A stretch of DNA of 64,000 nt, taken from positions 62,001 to 126,000 of the forward strand of contig CAZBKQ010000004.1 in NCBI GenBank assembly GCA_964492555.1, read 5' to 3'. How positions within the stretch are numbered: position 1 is the first letter of the stretch; each line of letters opens with the position of its first letter. The notes below the pieces were generated by a model that was not told the DNA's origin, searched no databases, and saw only the letters and a list, made by a program, of their open reading frames with translations. This document shows, piece by piece, positions 25,128 to 32,327 of the stretch. Source of the stretch: GCA-2709075 sp964492555 (GTDB lineage Bacteria; Pseudomonadota; Alphaproteobacteria; MPNO01; UBA2964). Made by a program: the position numbers and the translations under genes.

Positions 25128-26144
25128 TCAGGCTCCGGCGGCGGCTTTGCGGGGCTCCAGATAGCCGTGATCCCGGAACCAGGCGACGGCATCCGCCAGC
25201 GCTTCCGCGGCCGGTCGCCAGCTATAGCCGAGTTGACGGCGGGCCCGGTCGGAAGAAAAGAACATCGTTTTCTTCGCCATTTTTACGCCGTCCACCGTGA
25301 CGAACGGGTTGTCGCCGCCTGTCATGCGCGTCCATTGTTCGACGCACCAGGCGATGGGTAGAACAGCATTGTGCGGCAGGCTTACGGTCGGCGGACGGCG
25401 GCCGCTCAGGTGGGCGATTTCGGCAAGAATTTCCGCGAGGGTCATATCCTCACCGCCCAGAATATATTTTTCGCCAATGACGCCTTTCCGCCAGGCGAGA
25501 ATATGCCCGTTCGCGACATCATCCACATGAACAACATTGAGCCCCGTATCGACAAAAGCGGGTATTTTTCCGGTCGCGGCTTCGACAATGATACGCCCGG
25601 TCGGTGTCGGTTTGATGTCACCGGGTCCGATCGGCGTGGAGGGGTTGACGATCACAACCGGCGCGCCGTCCTGGCGAACCAGTTGTTCCGCTTCTCGCTC
25701 CGCCAGATATTTTGATCTCTTGTAAATCCCGATCATGTCGGCAAGCGAAACCGGTGTCTCTTCGTCCGCCGGAGTGCCGTCCGGGTGAATGCCGAGCGTG
25801 GCGACACTGCTGGTATAGACGATGCGGTCAACGCCGGCATCGCAGGCCGCCCGGATGACATTTCGCGTCCCTTCGACATTGGTTTTTAGCAATTCAAACG
25901 GATTTCGCGCCCAAAGCCGGTAATCAGCCGCAACATGAAAAACCACGTCGCACTCCGCGACCGCGCGGCGGATCGATTCCGGGTCGTTCAGATCGCCGAC
26001 CGCCAATTCAGCGCCAAGCCCTTGCAGATTTCCCAAATTGGCCGCCTCGCGGACCAGCGCCCGCACCGTGATTCCTTCGGAAACCAGCTTTCGCGCCACT
26101 GCCGCGCCGACAAATCCTGTTGCTCCCGTAACGAGCGCCGTCAT
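25128..26144 (-). CDS. hpnA: hopanoid-associated NAD(P)-dependent sugar epimerase/dehydrogenase HpnA
   Basis: Extended short-chain dehydrogenase/reductase. The ATG at 26144 gives MTALVTGATGFVGAAVARKL, with the TGATGFVG NAD(P) loop at residues 6-13 and a total of 338 residues, as in HpnA; the 15-residue upstream extension has no support. The catalytic Tyr-x-x-x-Lys is YKRSKYLAEREAEQL, and Ser-Ser (YTSSVATLG) precedes it. HpnA is associated with hopanoid side-chain modification, but its exact reaction is unsettled. The downstream gene (2 bp) is the candidate cytidylyltransferase. It diverges from hpnH across 157 bp that carries an inverted repeat. Confidence 0.92.
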   Translation of the reverse strand: MTALVTGATGFVGAAVARKLVSEGITVRALVREAANLGNLQGLGAELAVGDLNDPESIRRAVAECDVVFHVAADYRLWARNPFELLKTNVEGTRNVIRAACDAGVDRIVYTSSVATLGIHPDGTPADEETPVSLADMIGIYKRSKYLAEREAEQLVRQDGAPVVIVNPSTPIGPGDIKPTPTGRIIVEAATGKIPAFVDTGLNVVHVDDVANGHILAWRKGVIGEKYILGGEDMTLAEILAEIAHLSGRRPPTVSLPHNAVLPIAWCVEQWTRMTGGDNPFVTVDGVKMAKKTMFFSSDRARRQLGYSWRPAAEALADAVAWFRDHGYLEPRKAAAGA

Positions 26145-26149
26145 CGTTT

Positions 26150-26183
26150 CAACAATTATTTCAGTTTTTTGATAGAATTGTTG
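26150..26183. repeat. inverted repeat between hpnA and hpnH
   Basis: CAACAATT (26150-26157) and AATTGTTG (26176-26183) are a perfect 8-bp inverted repeat separated by 18 AT-rich bases. It lies 6 bp upstream of the hpnA start and 119 bp upstream of hpnH. It may be a hairpin in the hpnA leader or an operator for both divergent genes. Confidence 0.4.
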
Positions 26184-26301
26184 CAGCATAATATCGGTCC
26201 GGCGGCAACGCCAGTATATATCGGCGAATCGACGCGGAATCGCGCTACTTGCCGCGGGGATGGCGAAACATTACGTTGTCCGAAATTGGAAGAGGTGCCC
26301 C

Positions 26302-27441
26302 TTGGCCGTTCCGTTAATTCAGCAGCTGCGCGTCGGCGGCTATATTTTCAAGCAGAAACTGGCGGGAAACCGGCGTTACCCGCTGGTCCTGATGTTGGAG
26401 CCGCTGTTCCGCTGCAATCTGGCCTGCCCGGGTTGCGGCAAGATTGATTATGAGGACGACATCCTGAACCGCAGGCTTTCGGCCGAGGAGTGCCTGAAGG
26501 CCGTCGATGAATGCGGCGCCCCCGTGGTCTCCATCCCGGGCGGTGAGCCTCTGCTGCACAAGGAAATAAAAGAGATTGTCGACGGGATTACCGGACGGAA
26601 AAAGTTCGTCTATCTCTGCACCAATGCCCTGCTGCTCGAAAAACGGCTCGATATGTTCGAACCGACCCCGTATCTGACGTTCTCTGTTCATCTCGACGGG
26701 TTGGAAAAGCATCATGATGAGGCGGTCGACCAGCCCGGGACCTTCAAACGCGCGGTATCGGCGATCAAGGCCGCCAAGGCGCGTGGCTTTCGCGTCAATG
26801 TCAATTGCACCTTGTTCAATCAGATGACGGCCGAAGAAGCGACGGAATTTTTTGATTTTTGCATGGAGGAATTGCAGGTCGAGGGGATCACCGTATCGCC
26901 GGGATACGCCTATGAACGGGCCTCTGATCAGGATCATTTTCTCGCCCGCCGCAATACCAAGGAACTTTTCCGCAATATTTTCCGGATGGGCGGCGGCAGC
27001 AAGAAATGGCGGTTCAGCCAATCCACCCTTTTCCTCGATTTCCTGGCGGGAAATCAGGATTATCGCTGCACCCCGTGGGGCAATCCGACGCGCAATATTT
27101 TCGGCTGGCAGAAACCCTGCTACCTGCTGTCGGAAGGGTACACCGATTCCTTCAAGTCGCTGATGGAGGAAACGGCCTGGGATTCATACGGTACCGGCAA
27201 GTATGAAAAATGCGCGGATTGCATGGTGCATTGCGGGTATGAAGCAACCGCTGTCGCCGACACGGTAGCGAACCCGTTGAAAGCACTTCGTGTCTGGATG
27301 CGGGGTGTCGACACGGAAAAACCGATGGCGCCCGAGATATCGCTGGATGACCAGCGGCCGGCCGAGTTTATTTTCGAAGATGTCGTCCAGACGATGTCAG
27401 AAAAGATGGCCGCCGAGAAAGAGCGGAGCAACGCGGCGTAA
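26302..27441 (+). CDS. hpnH: adenosylhopane synthase, radical SAM enzyme HpnH
   Basis: Radical SAM enzyme that joins the 5'-deoxyadenosyl radical to diploptene to form adenosylhopane, the first step of C35 hopanoid side-chain building. Starting at the TTG at 26302 (AGAGG six bases upstream), the protein begins MAVPLIQQLRVGGYIFKQ, as HpnH proteins do. The frame continues upstream to an ATG at 26260, but the 14 extra residues do not match the family. The [4Fe-4S] cluster ligands are Cys38-x3-Cys42-x2-Cys45 in RCNLACPGCGK. SIPGGEPLLHKEI is the GGE-type SAM motif. C-terminal cysteines in YEKCADCMVHCGYE are also conserved. Its 3' end overlaps the convergent hpnG by 45 bp. Confidence 0.95.
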   Translation: MAVPLIQQLRVGGYIFKQKLAGNRRYPLVLMLEPLFRCNLACPGCGKIDYEDDILNRRLSAEECLKAVDECGAPVVSIPGGEPLLHKEIKEIVDGITGRKKFVYLCTNALLLEKRLDMFEPTPYLTFSVHLDGLEKHHDEAVDQPGTFKRAVSAIKAAKARGFRVNVNCTLFNQMTAEEATEFFDFCMEELQVEGITVSPGYAYERASDQDHFLARRNTKELFRNIFRMGGGSKKWRFSQSTLFLDFLAGNQDYRCTPWGNPTRNIFGWQKPCYLLSEGYTDSFKSLMEETAWDSYGTGKYEKCADCMVHCGYEATAVADTVANPLKALRVWMRGVDTEKPMAPEISLDDQRPAEFIFEDVVQTMSEKMAAEKERSNAA

Positions 27442-28083
27442 CGCCCGAAGTCCGGGCGCGCTCCTGCGCCCAAGCGTTATCAGCGCCGGAATTTCATAAG
27501 GCCTTTTTAATATTCCCGCCGCCATTTGGCGGGCGGAAACCGCTCCATCTTGCCGAATGGCGTCGAGCGCAAGGCGCGGCAGGCCGGTCCCCGCATCATC
27601 GGCGATCGCTCGAACGACCAGCCAGGGCAATCCCCTCTCTGACGCCATCGCGGCTACGATATGGCTTTCCATATCGATAGCTATCGCCTGCGTCGTCTCT
27701 CGCAAGCGGAATTTATCTTCGGGGGAAAGTGCCGGCCGGTCGGAGCCGCACAATGATCCGCCGACGGCCTGTAACTGGTTGTCGTGCAAAGCATCCAGGA
27801 ACCGCTCCCGCACACCCGGTGTAACACGCCAGACAGCCCCTGAGGGATCGCTTACCTCTTCGGGCACGATAATCATCCCGGATTTCAGGTCTGATGAAAG
27901 CCCGCCGGCGAGACCGAAACTGACAACCCCGCGGCATCCATGTTCCAGAACTTCTTTCAGCAAAGCTCGGGCGTGGTCTGTACGCGCGCCGCTACACAGA
28001 ACTTCCGGCGCGCCGTCAGCCGGGCGACCGACGAGACACGCCGCCTCGCGTTTGGTGCCTGTAATGACGCAAAGCGAGGCCAA
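27397..28083 (-). CDS. hpnG: hopanoid-associated nucleoside phosphorylase HpnG
   Basis: A 228-residue protein of the purine nucleoside phosphorylase/MTA-SAH nucleosidase fold. HpnG removes adenine from adenosylhopane to give ribosylhopane. ITGTKREAA at the N-terminus, VSFGLAGGLSSDLKSGMIIV in the middle, and AIDMESHIVAAMASERGLPW (the substrate-binding Met-Glu-Ser) are characteristic. The start is a TTG that follows the shc stop codon directly and in the same frame, so translation probably reinitiates after shc. No better start is visible further in. The 3' end overlaps hpnH on the opposite strand. Confidence 0.92.
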   Translation of the reverse strand: MASLCVITGTKREAACLVGRPADGAPEVLCSGARTDHARALLKEVLEHGCRGVVSFGLAGGLSSDLKSGMIIVPEEVSDPSGAVWRVTPGVRERFLDALHDNQLQAVGGSLCGSDRPALSPEDKFRLRETTQAIAIDMESHIVAAMASERGLPWLVVRAIADDAGTGLPRLALDAIRQDGAVSARQMAAGILKRPYEIPALITLGRRSAPGLRALRRVAPLFLGGHLF

Positions 28084-30036
28084 TCACATTCCGTAGGCGG
28101 GCCGCTTGGCGTTGCCTTGCATGAGATTGCGGTACCGCGCCAGGGCCCAGAGCGGGAAGTAGCTGGAATAGCCGTGATAACGCAGATAAAAAACGCGGGG
28201 GAACCCGACCGCGTTGAAATATTCCTCGTCCCAGGCGGCGCCGTCACGCGGCGCATTCAACAGCCAGGCGACGCCCCGGCGCACTTCTCCGCATTCGACC
28301 TCACCGGCAGCCATCAGCGCCAATAGCGCCCAGGCAGTCTGAGAGGGGGCCGATGCCTTGACTTCGCCGCGATGCCCTTCCCAGTAAGTGGCGCAATCCT
28401 CACCCCAGCCACCGTCTTCGCGTTGCTGCGCCTTTAGCCAATCGACCGCGCGCCGGATATAGGGCTCATCCATATCCTCGCCGACCGCATTGAGAGCGCA
28501 CAGGACCGACCAGGTACCGTAGATATAATTCGTACCCCAGCGGCCAAACCAGGAACCGTCTTCTTCCTGTTCCCGCTTCAGATAGTCGATCCCCTTTCCA
28601 ACGACGGAATCGTCTGCGCCAAAACCGAGTTGCGCGAGCATCGAAACGCACCGCGCGCTCACATCGGCGGTCGCGGGATCAAGCAGCGCGCCATGGTCGG
28701 CAAAGGGGATATGTTCGAGCCAGTAATATTCATTGTCGGCATCGAACGCGCCCCAGCCGCCGCGCGATCCCTGCATGCCGCGGACCCATTCGGCACCGCG
28801 ATCGATTGAACCGGACCATTTCTCGTCGCCCGCCCGGTCGAGGGCGGCAACCACGACGGCCGTGTCATCGACATCGGGATAATGATCGTTCCGGTACTGA
28901 AACGCCCACCCGCCGGGACGAACATTCTTTCGGTTTGTCGCCCAGTCCCCGGCGACATCGAGGATCTGCCGATCGAGCAACCAGGTACCCGCCCGGACGA
29001 TCACGGGATCCTCACCGGAATGACCCGCTTCCAGAAGGGCATGTGTCGCCAACGCGGTATCCCAGACGGGGGACAGGCAGGGCTGGCAATATGCGATATC
29101 GCCTTTTTCGACGACCAGCTTGTTCACGGCCTGGCGCGCGGTGACATAATCCGGATCGTCCTTGGCATAGCCCAGCGCATCGAACGCCATCAGCGTGTTC
29201 GCCATGGCGGGAAAGATGCCGCCCAGCCCGTCTTCGCCATTCAGACGTTCCTTGACGAAAGCCATGGCCTTGTCGATAGCGAGGGATTGAGCCGATTTTG
29301 GCACCACAGGCACCAGAAACCGGGCGAACCGGTCGAGCGCCAGCATGACATCGCCGATCCAGTGACCTGTCGGGTTTCTCAGCCAGTCCTTTTCCTTGTC
29401 CGGCGGCGTGACGAACAATTCCTGAATATGCACATCGCGCGGGTTCTTCGCCCGCGGCTTCATCGTCTGCAGCGCCAGCAGCGGCACCATCACCGTCCGC
29501 GACCAATAGGACACCTTGTCCAGAATATTGAGCGGCGACCGTTCGGGCGCCAACAAAATTTCGGCACGGATCAACGGGCACGCGCGCCAGGGGACTTCGC
29601 CGAAGAGGGCCAACGTGATCCGCGTAAAAACATTCGCACGCGCCGCACCGCCATTTTTCAGGATCACGTCACGCGCCCGCGTCATATGCGGCGCGTCGGG
29701 ATCGTCACCGACCAGCTTGAGCGCGAAATATGCCTTGACGCTGGCGCTCATATCGAAATCGCCATCGTGAAATAGCGGCCAGCCGCCATGCGTTCCCTGC
29801 GTTGCGCGGAGATATCGCGCCATTTTTTGTTCAAGCGCGTCGTCGACCTCATCCAGGTAATGATTGAGCAGAATATATTCTGACGGAATGGTCGCGTCCG
29901 CCTCAAGCTCATACACCCAATGCCCATCCGGCTGCTGCTCCTTTACAAGCGCATCGGCCGCTTCATCGATAACACGATCGAGAATGGGGAATGACAGGTC
30001 CACCTTTTCGGCGGGCGCAGAAACGCGATTCAACAT
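28084..30036 (-). CDS. shc: squalene-hopene cyclase (HpnF)
   Basis: A 650-residue cyclase that folds squalene into the pentacyclic hopene/hopanol skeleton at the inner-membrane surface. The catalytic acid motif D-x-D-D is Asp388-Val-Asp390-Asp391 in YPDVDDTAVVVA. Several QW repeats are visible, for example QEEDGSWFGRWG, QREDGGWGEDC and QSTQGG-like RATQGTHGGWPLF. The C-terminus has AWDEEYFNAVGFPRVFYLRYHGY. It is third of hpnB-hpnD-shc-hpnG on the minus strand. The 158 bp between hpnD and shc show no gene or clear signal. Confidence 0.97.
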   Translation of the reverse strand: MLNRVSAPAEKVDLSFPILDRVIDEAADALVKEQQPDGHWVYELEADATIPSEYILLNHYLDEVDDALEQKMARYLRATQGTHGGWPLFHDGDFDMSASVKAYFALKLVGDDPDAPHMTRARDVILKNGGAARANVFTRITLALFGEVPWRACPLIRAEILLAPERSPLNILDKVSYWSRTVMVPLLALQTMKPRAKNPRDVHIQELFVTPPDKEKDWLRNPTGHWIGDVMLALDRFARFLVPVVPKSAQSLAIDKAMAFVKERLNGEDGLGGIFPAMANTLMAFDALGYAKDDPDYVTARQAVNKLVVEKGDIAYCQPCLSPVWDTALATHALLEAGHSGEDPVIVRAGTWLLDRQILDVAGDWATNRKNVRPGGWAFQYRNDHYPDVDDTAVVVAALDRAGDEKWSGSIDRGAEWVRGMQGSRGGWGAFDADNEYYWLEHIPFADHGALLDPATADVSARCVSMLAQLGFGADDSVVGKGIDYLKREQEEDGSWFGRWGTNYIYGTWSVLCALNAVGEDMDEPYIRRAVDWLKAQQREDGGWGEDCATYWEGHRGEVKASAPSQTAWALLALMAAGEVECGEVRRGVAWLLNAPRDGAAWDEEYFNAVGFPRVFYLRYHGYSSYFPLWALARYRNLMQGNAKRPAYGM

Positions 30037-30194
30037 AACAGGCGTTCAGTCCTCTGACCGTACACAAAGACGGGTTCTTGTTCAGGCGAATAACGGAGTC
30101 AGCGCGGATTATTGCCGGGAATCACCAGTTTTATCAATGATTTCCGGTGAATTCTCTCCCCGCCCATTCGATTCCAACCGGACGTGGCAGGGCT

Positions 30195-31037
30195 TCACAT
30201 AAGCCCGTAACGTAAAATTATCCAGAGTTTTTGTAACTTCGGCAAAGAAACCCGATTTTTCAGCGACGCCCATCCGCGCCGGTTCAGGGCCTCCAGGACC
30301 CGGGAATAGTTCTGCAACATCAGATTAGGCGGACGCGCCGAAGCGGAACCGCATCTTGCCAGGATTCCAACCGCCTCGTCGAAATTATCCCGCGCCCGAG
30401 CGGCAAGCATCTCGCAGATCTCGGGAAACCGATCATCCTTGATGACCACCGACGGCAAATCGGCGGAAATTCCATACGCCGTTAGCGTTTCCCGCGGGAC
30501 ATAAAGCCGATTGATCATCGCGTCCTCATGGAGATCGCGCAGGATATTGGTAATTTGCAGCGCCTGTCCCAGGCTGCGGGCCAAATCCTCACCGGTATCG
30601 CCGCCAATACCGAAAATCGGATTGGAGAGCCGGCCAACAGCGCACGCGACCCGGTCGCAGTAACGATCCAAGGCCCCCATATCGGGCATTCGGACGGCGT
30701 CGGCGGAATCCGTTTCCATACCGTCTATGATGTCGTTAAACGCGGATTGCTTCAGTTCATATTCACGAACCGGACCTGATAACGCCCTCCCGACCGGTGT
30801 TTGAGGGGAGCCATCGAAAACCCTTTCGATTTCCTTGCGCCAATCCGCGAGTTTCTCCAGTTTCTCACCGGGCGTCAGTGGGCCATCGGCGATATCGTCC
30901 ACCTCTCGGCAATACGCATAGACACCGTACATCGCCTCGCGCTTGTCGCGCGGCAACAGGCGCATCCCCCAATAGAAAGAGGTACCCGACCATTTTACGA
31001 TCTGCGTTACGTAATTGACGGCTTCCTGATCAGTCAT
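30195..31037 (-). CDS. hpnD: presqualene diphosphate synthase HpnD
   Basis: A 280-residue trans-isoprenyl diphosphate synthase (squalene/phytoene synthase family) that condenses two farnesyl diphosphates to presqualene diphosphate. The two aspartate-rich motifs are YCREVDDIADG (residues 42-52; Asp47, Asp48, Asp51) and LRDLHEDA (166-173; Asp168, Asp172). IVKWSGTSFYWGMRLLP at residues 13-29 is HpnD-like. Partners HpnC and HpnE, which complete squalene formation, are not in this window, so they must be elsewhere if this route is used. It lies 24 bp downstream of hpnB. Confidence 0.93.
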   Translation of the reverse strand: MTDQEAVNYVTQIVKWSGTSFYWGMRLLPRDKREAMYGVYAYCREVDDIADGPLTPGEKLEKLADWRKEIERVFDGSPQTPVGRALSGPVREYELKQSAFNDIIDGMETDSADAVRMPDMGALDRYCDRVACAVGRLSNPIFGIGGDTGEDLARSLGQALQITNILRDLHEDAMINRLYVPRETLTAYGISADLPSVVIKDDRFPEICEMLAARARDNFDEAVGILARCGSASARPPNLMLQNYSRVLEALNRRGWASLKNRVSLPKLQKLWIILRYGLM

Positions 31038-31061
31038 GTGGAGACAATACTGGAGCGCCGA

Positions 31062-32234
31062 TCAAGCGTCATGCCCTGATCGGCCTATATCGCCATAGGA
31101 TCGCCCTTTCCAGGACGCTCCCGCCCCGCGCACCGTTCTGAAGGCGGAATCGACTGTCATTGCCGTATAGATCACCCCCGCAACCGGCAACGAAAAGGCC
31201 TCAATTACCGGCCGCCGGTAGAGACGCAGCGTGGGGAGATAAGCGAATGCCATCAGGCCCCAGGCCACCCCGCCCAGGAATGCCGATAACGCCTCTCCGA
31301 GCAGGATACCCGCGCCTAGCGTCAAAGGCGGCGCCAGATATATCACCGCCATGCCCCCCACCGTGCCGGCGAGCATCCACCAGGACTGGTTTAGCTGTAC
31401 GAAAGCCGTGCGCGCGACCATATCCCAGAGCCCCGAGAGCCCGTCATAGCCCCGCAATGAACGGCTCGTTTCCGCAAGTCCGAGCCAGATGGAACCATCC
31501 CGCTTGATCTCGCGCGCCAGCGCGCAATCGTCAATAACCTTGTCTTTGATGCGGGCGACCCCACCGACCCGATCCAGCGCGTCGCGCCGCATCAGCATAC
31601 AACCGCCCGCCGCGCCCGCCATTTTCCGTCCCGGATCATTGACCCACGGGAAGGGGTAGAGCTTCTGGAAAAAGAATACGAAGGCGGGACAGAGGAACTT
31701 CTCCCAGAAATTGTCTGTTCTCAGCAAAACCATCAATGAAACGAGGTCGAGCTTGTCAGCCTGTGCCTTCGCCACGAGTTGTTCGACGACGCCCGCGCCA
31801 TGCGCGATATCCGCATCGGTCAGGAGAACAAACTCCGCTTCCGGTGCCCATTTATCAGCAACGGAAAGCCCTTGGGAAATCGCCCACATCTTCCCGGTCC
31901 AGCCAGGCAGCAGCGCGGCGCCGGAGACAACGGTAAGCCGTCCCTCAGAATCTAGACCAGATAGCGCCGCCGCCGTCCCATCCGTGCTGTTGTCATCAAC
32001 GACGATCACCGACAACGCGCCCTGGTACTCCTGGTTAAGAAGCGACCGCACCGCATTGGCAATTGTCTCAACCTCATTCCGTGCCGGTATGACGGCGACT
32101 ATGTCTGGCCCCGCTTGCGGCAATACCTTGGGCAACCGCTGGTCCGCCCGCCAGAAGCCGCCGCGTCGGAAAATCAAATACAGCCAGCATGCCACTGCCG
32201 CCACAGCAAGAATCCAGAGAATTTGGTCAATCAC
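31062..32234 (-). CDS. hpnB: hopanoid-associated glycosyltransferase HpnB
   Basis: A 390-residue family 2 glycosyltransferase with an N-terminal membrane helix (IDQILWILAVAAVACWLYLI). The GT-A fold shows IVAVIPARNEVETI, VVDDNSTDGTAA, and the DxD-type LLTDADIAHGAG. A second set of membrane helices follows after about residue 280 (GGMAVIYLAPPLTLGAGILL and GGVAWGLMAFAYL). The family is linked to hopanoid loci, though its acceptor is not settled. It is first in the minus-strand operon hpnB-hpnD-shc-hpnG and diverges from the oxoprolinase gene by 93 bp. Confidence 0.92.
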   Translation of the reverse strand: MIDQILWILAVAAVACWLYLIFRRGGFWRADQRLPKVLPQAGPDIVAVIPARNEVETIANAVRSLLNQEYQGALSVIVVDDNSTDGTAAALSGLDSEGRLTVVSGAALLPGWTGKMWAISQGLSVADKWAPEAEFVLLTDADIAHGAGVVEQLVAKAQADKLDLVSLMVLLRTDNFWEKFLCPAFVFFFQKLYPFPWVNDPGRKMAGAAGGCMLMRRDALDRVGGVARIKDKVIDDCALAREIKRDGSIWLGLAETSRSLRGYDGLSGLWDMVARTAFVQLNQSWWMLAGTVGGMAVIYLAPPLTLGAGILLGEALSAFLGGVAWGLMAFAYLPTLRLYRRPVIEAFSLPVAGVIYTAMTVDSAFRTVRGAGASWKGRSYGDIGRSGHDA

Positions 32235-32327
32235 GATTCATCCCGGATAAATCAGTCTTATCGCACCCTTTTTTCATATGGATCGATAGGCTAAAACCGG
32301 CGTTCCGAAAAGACGGGTATATTTCCT

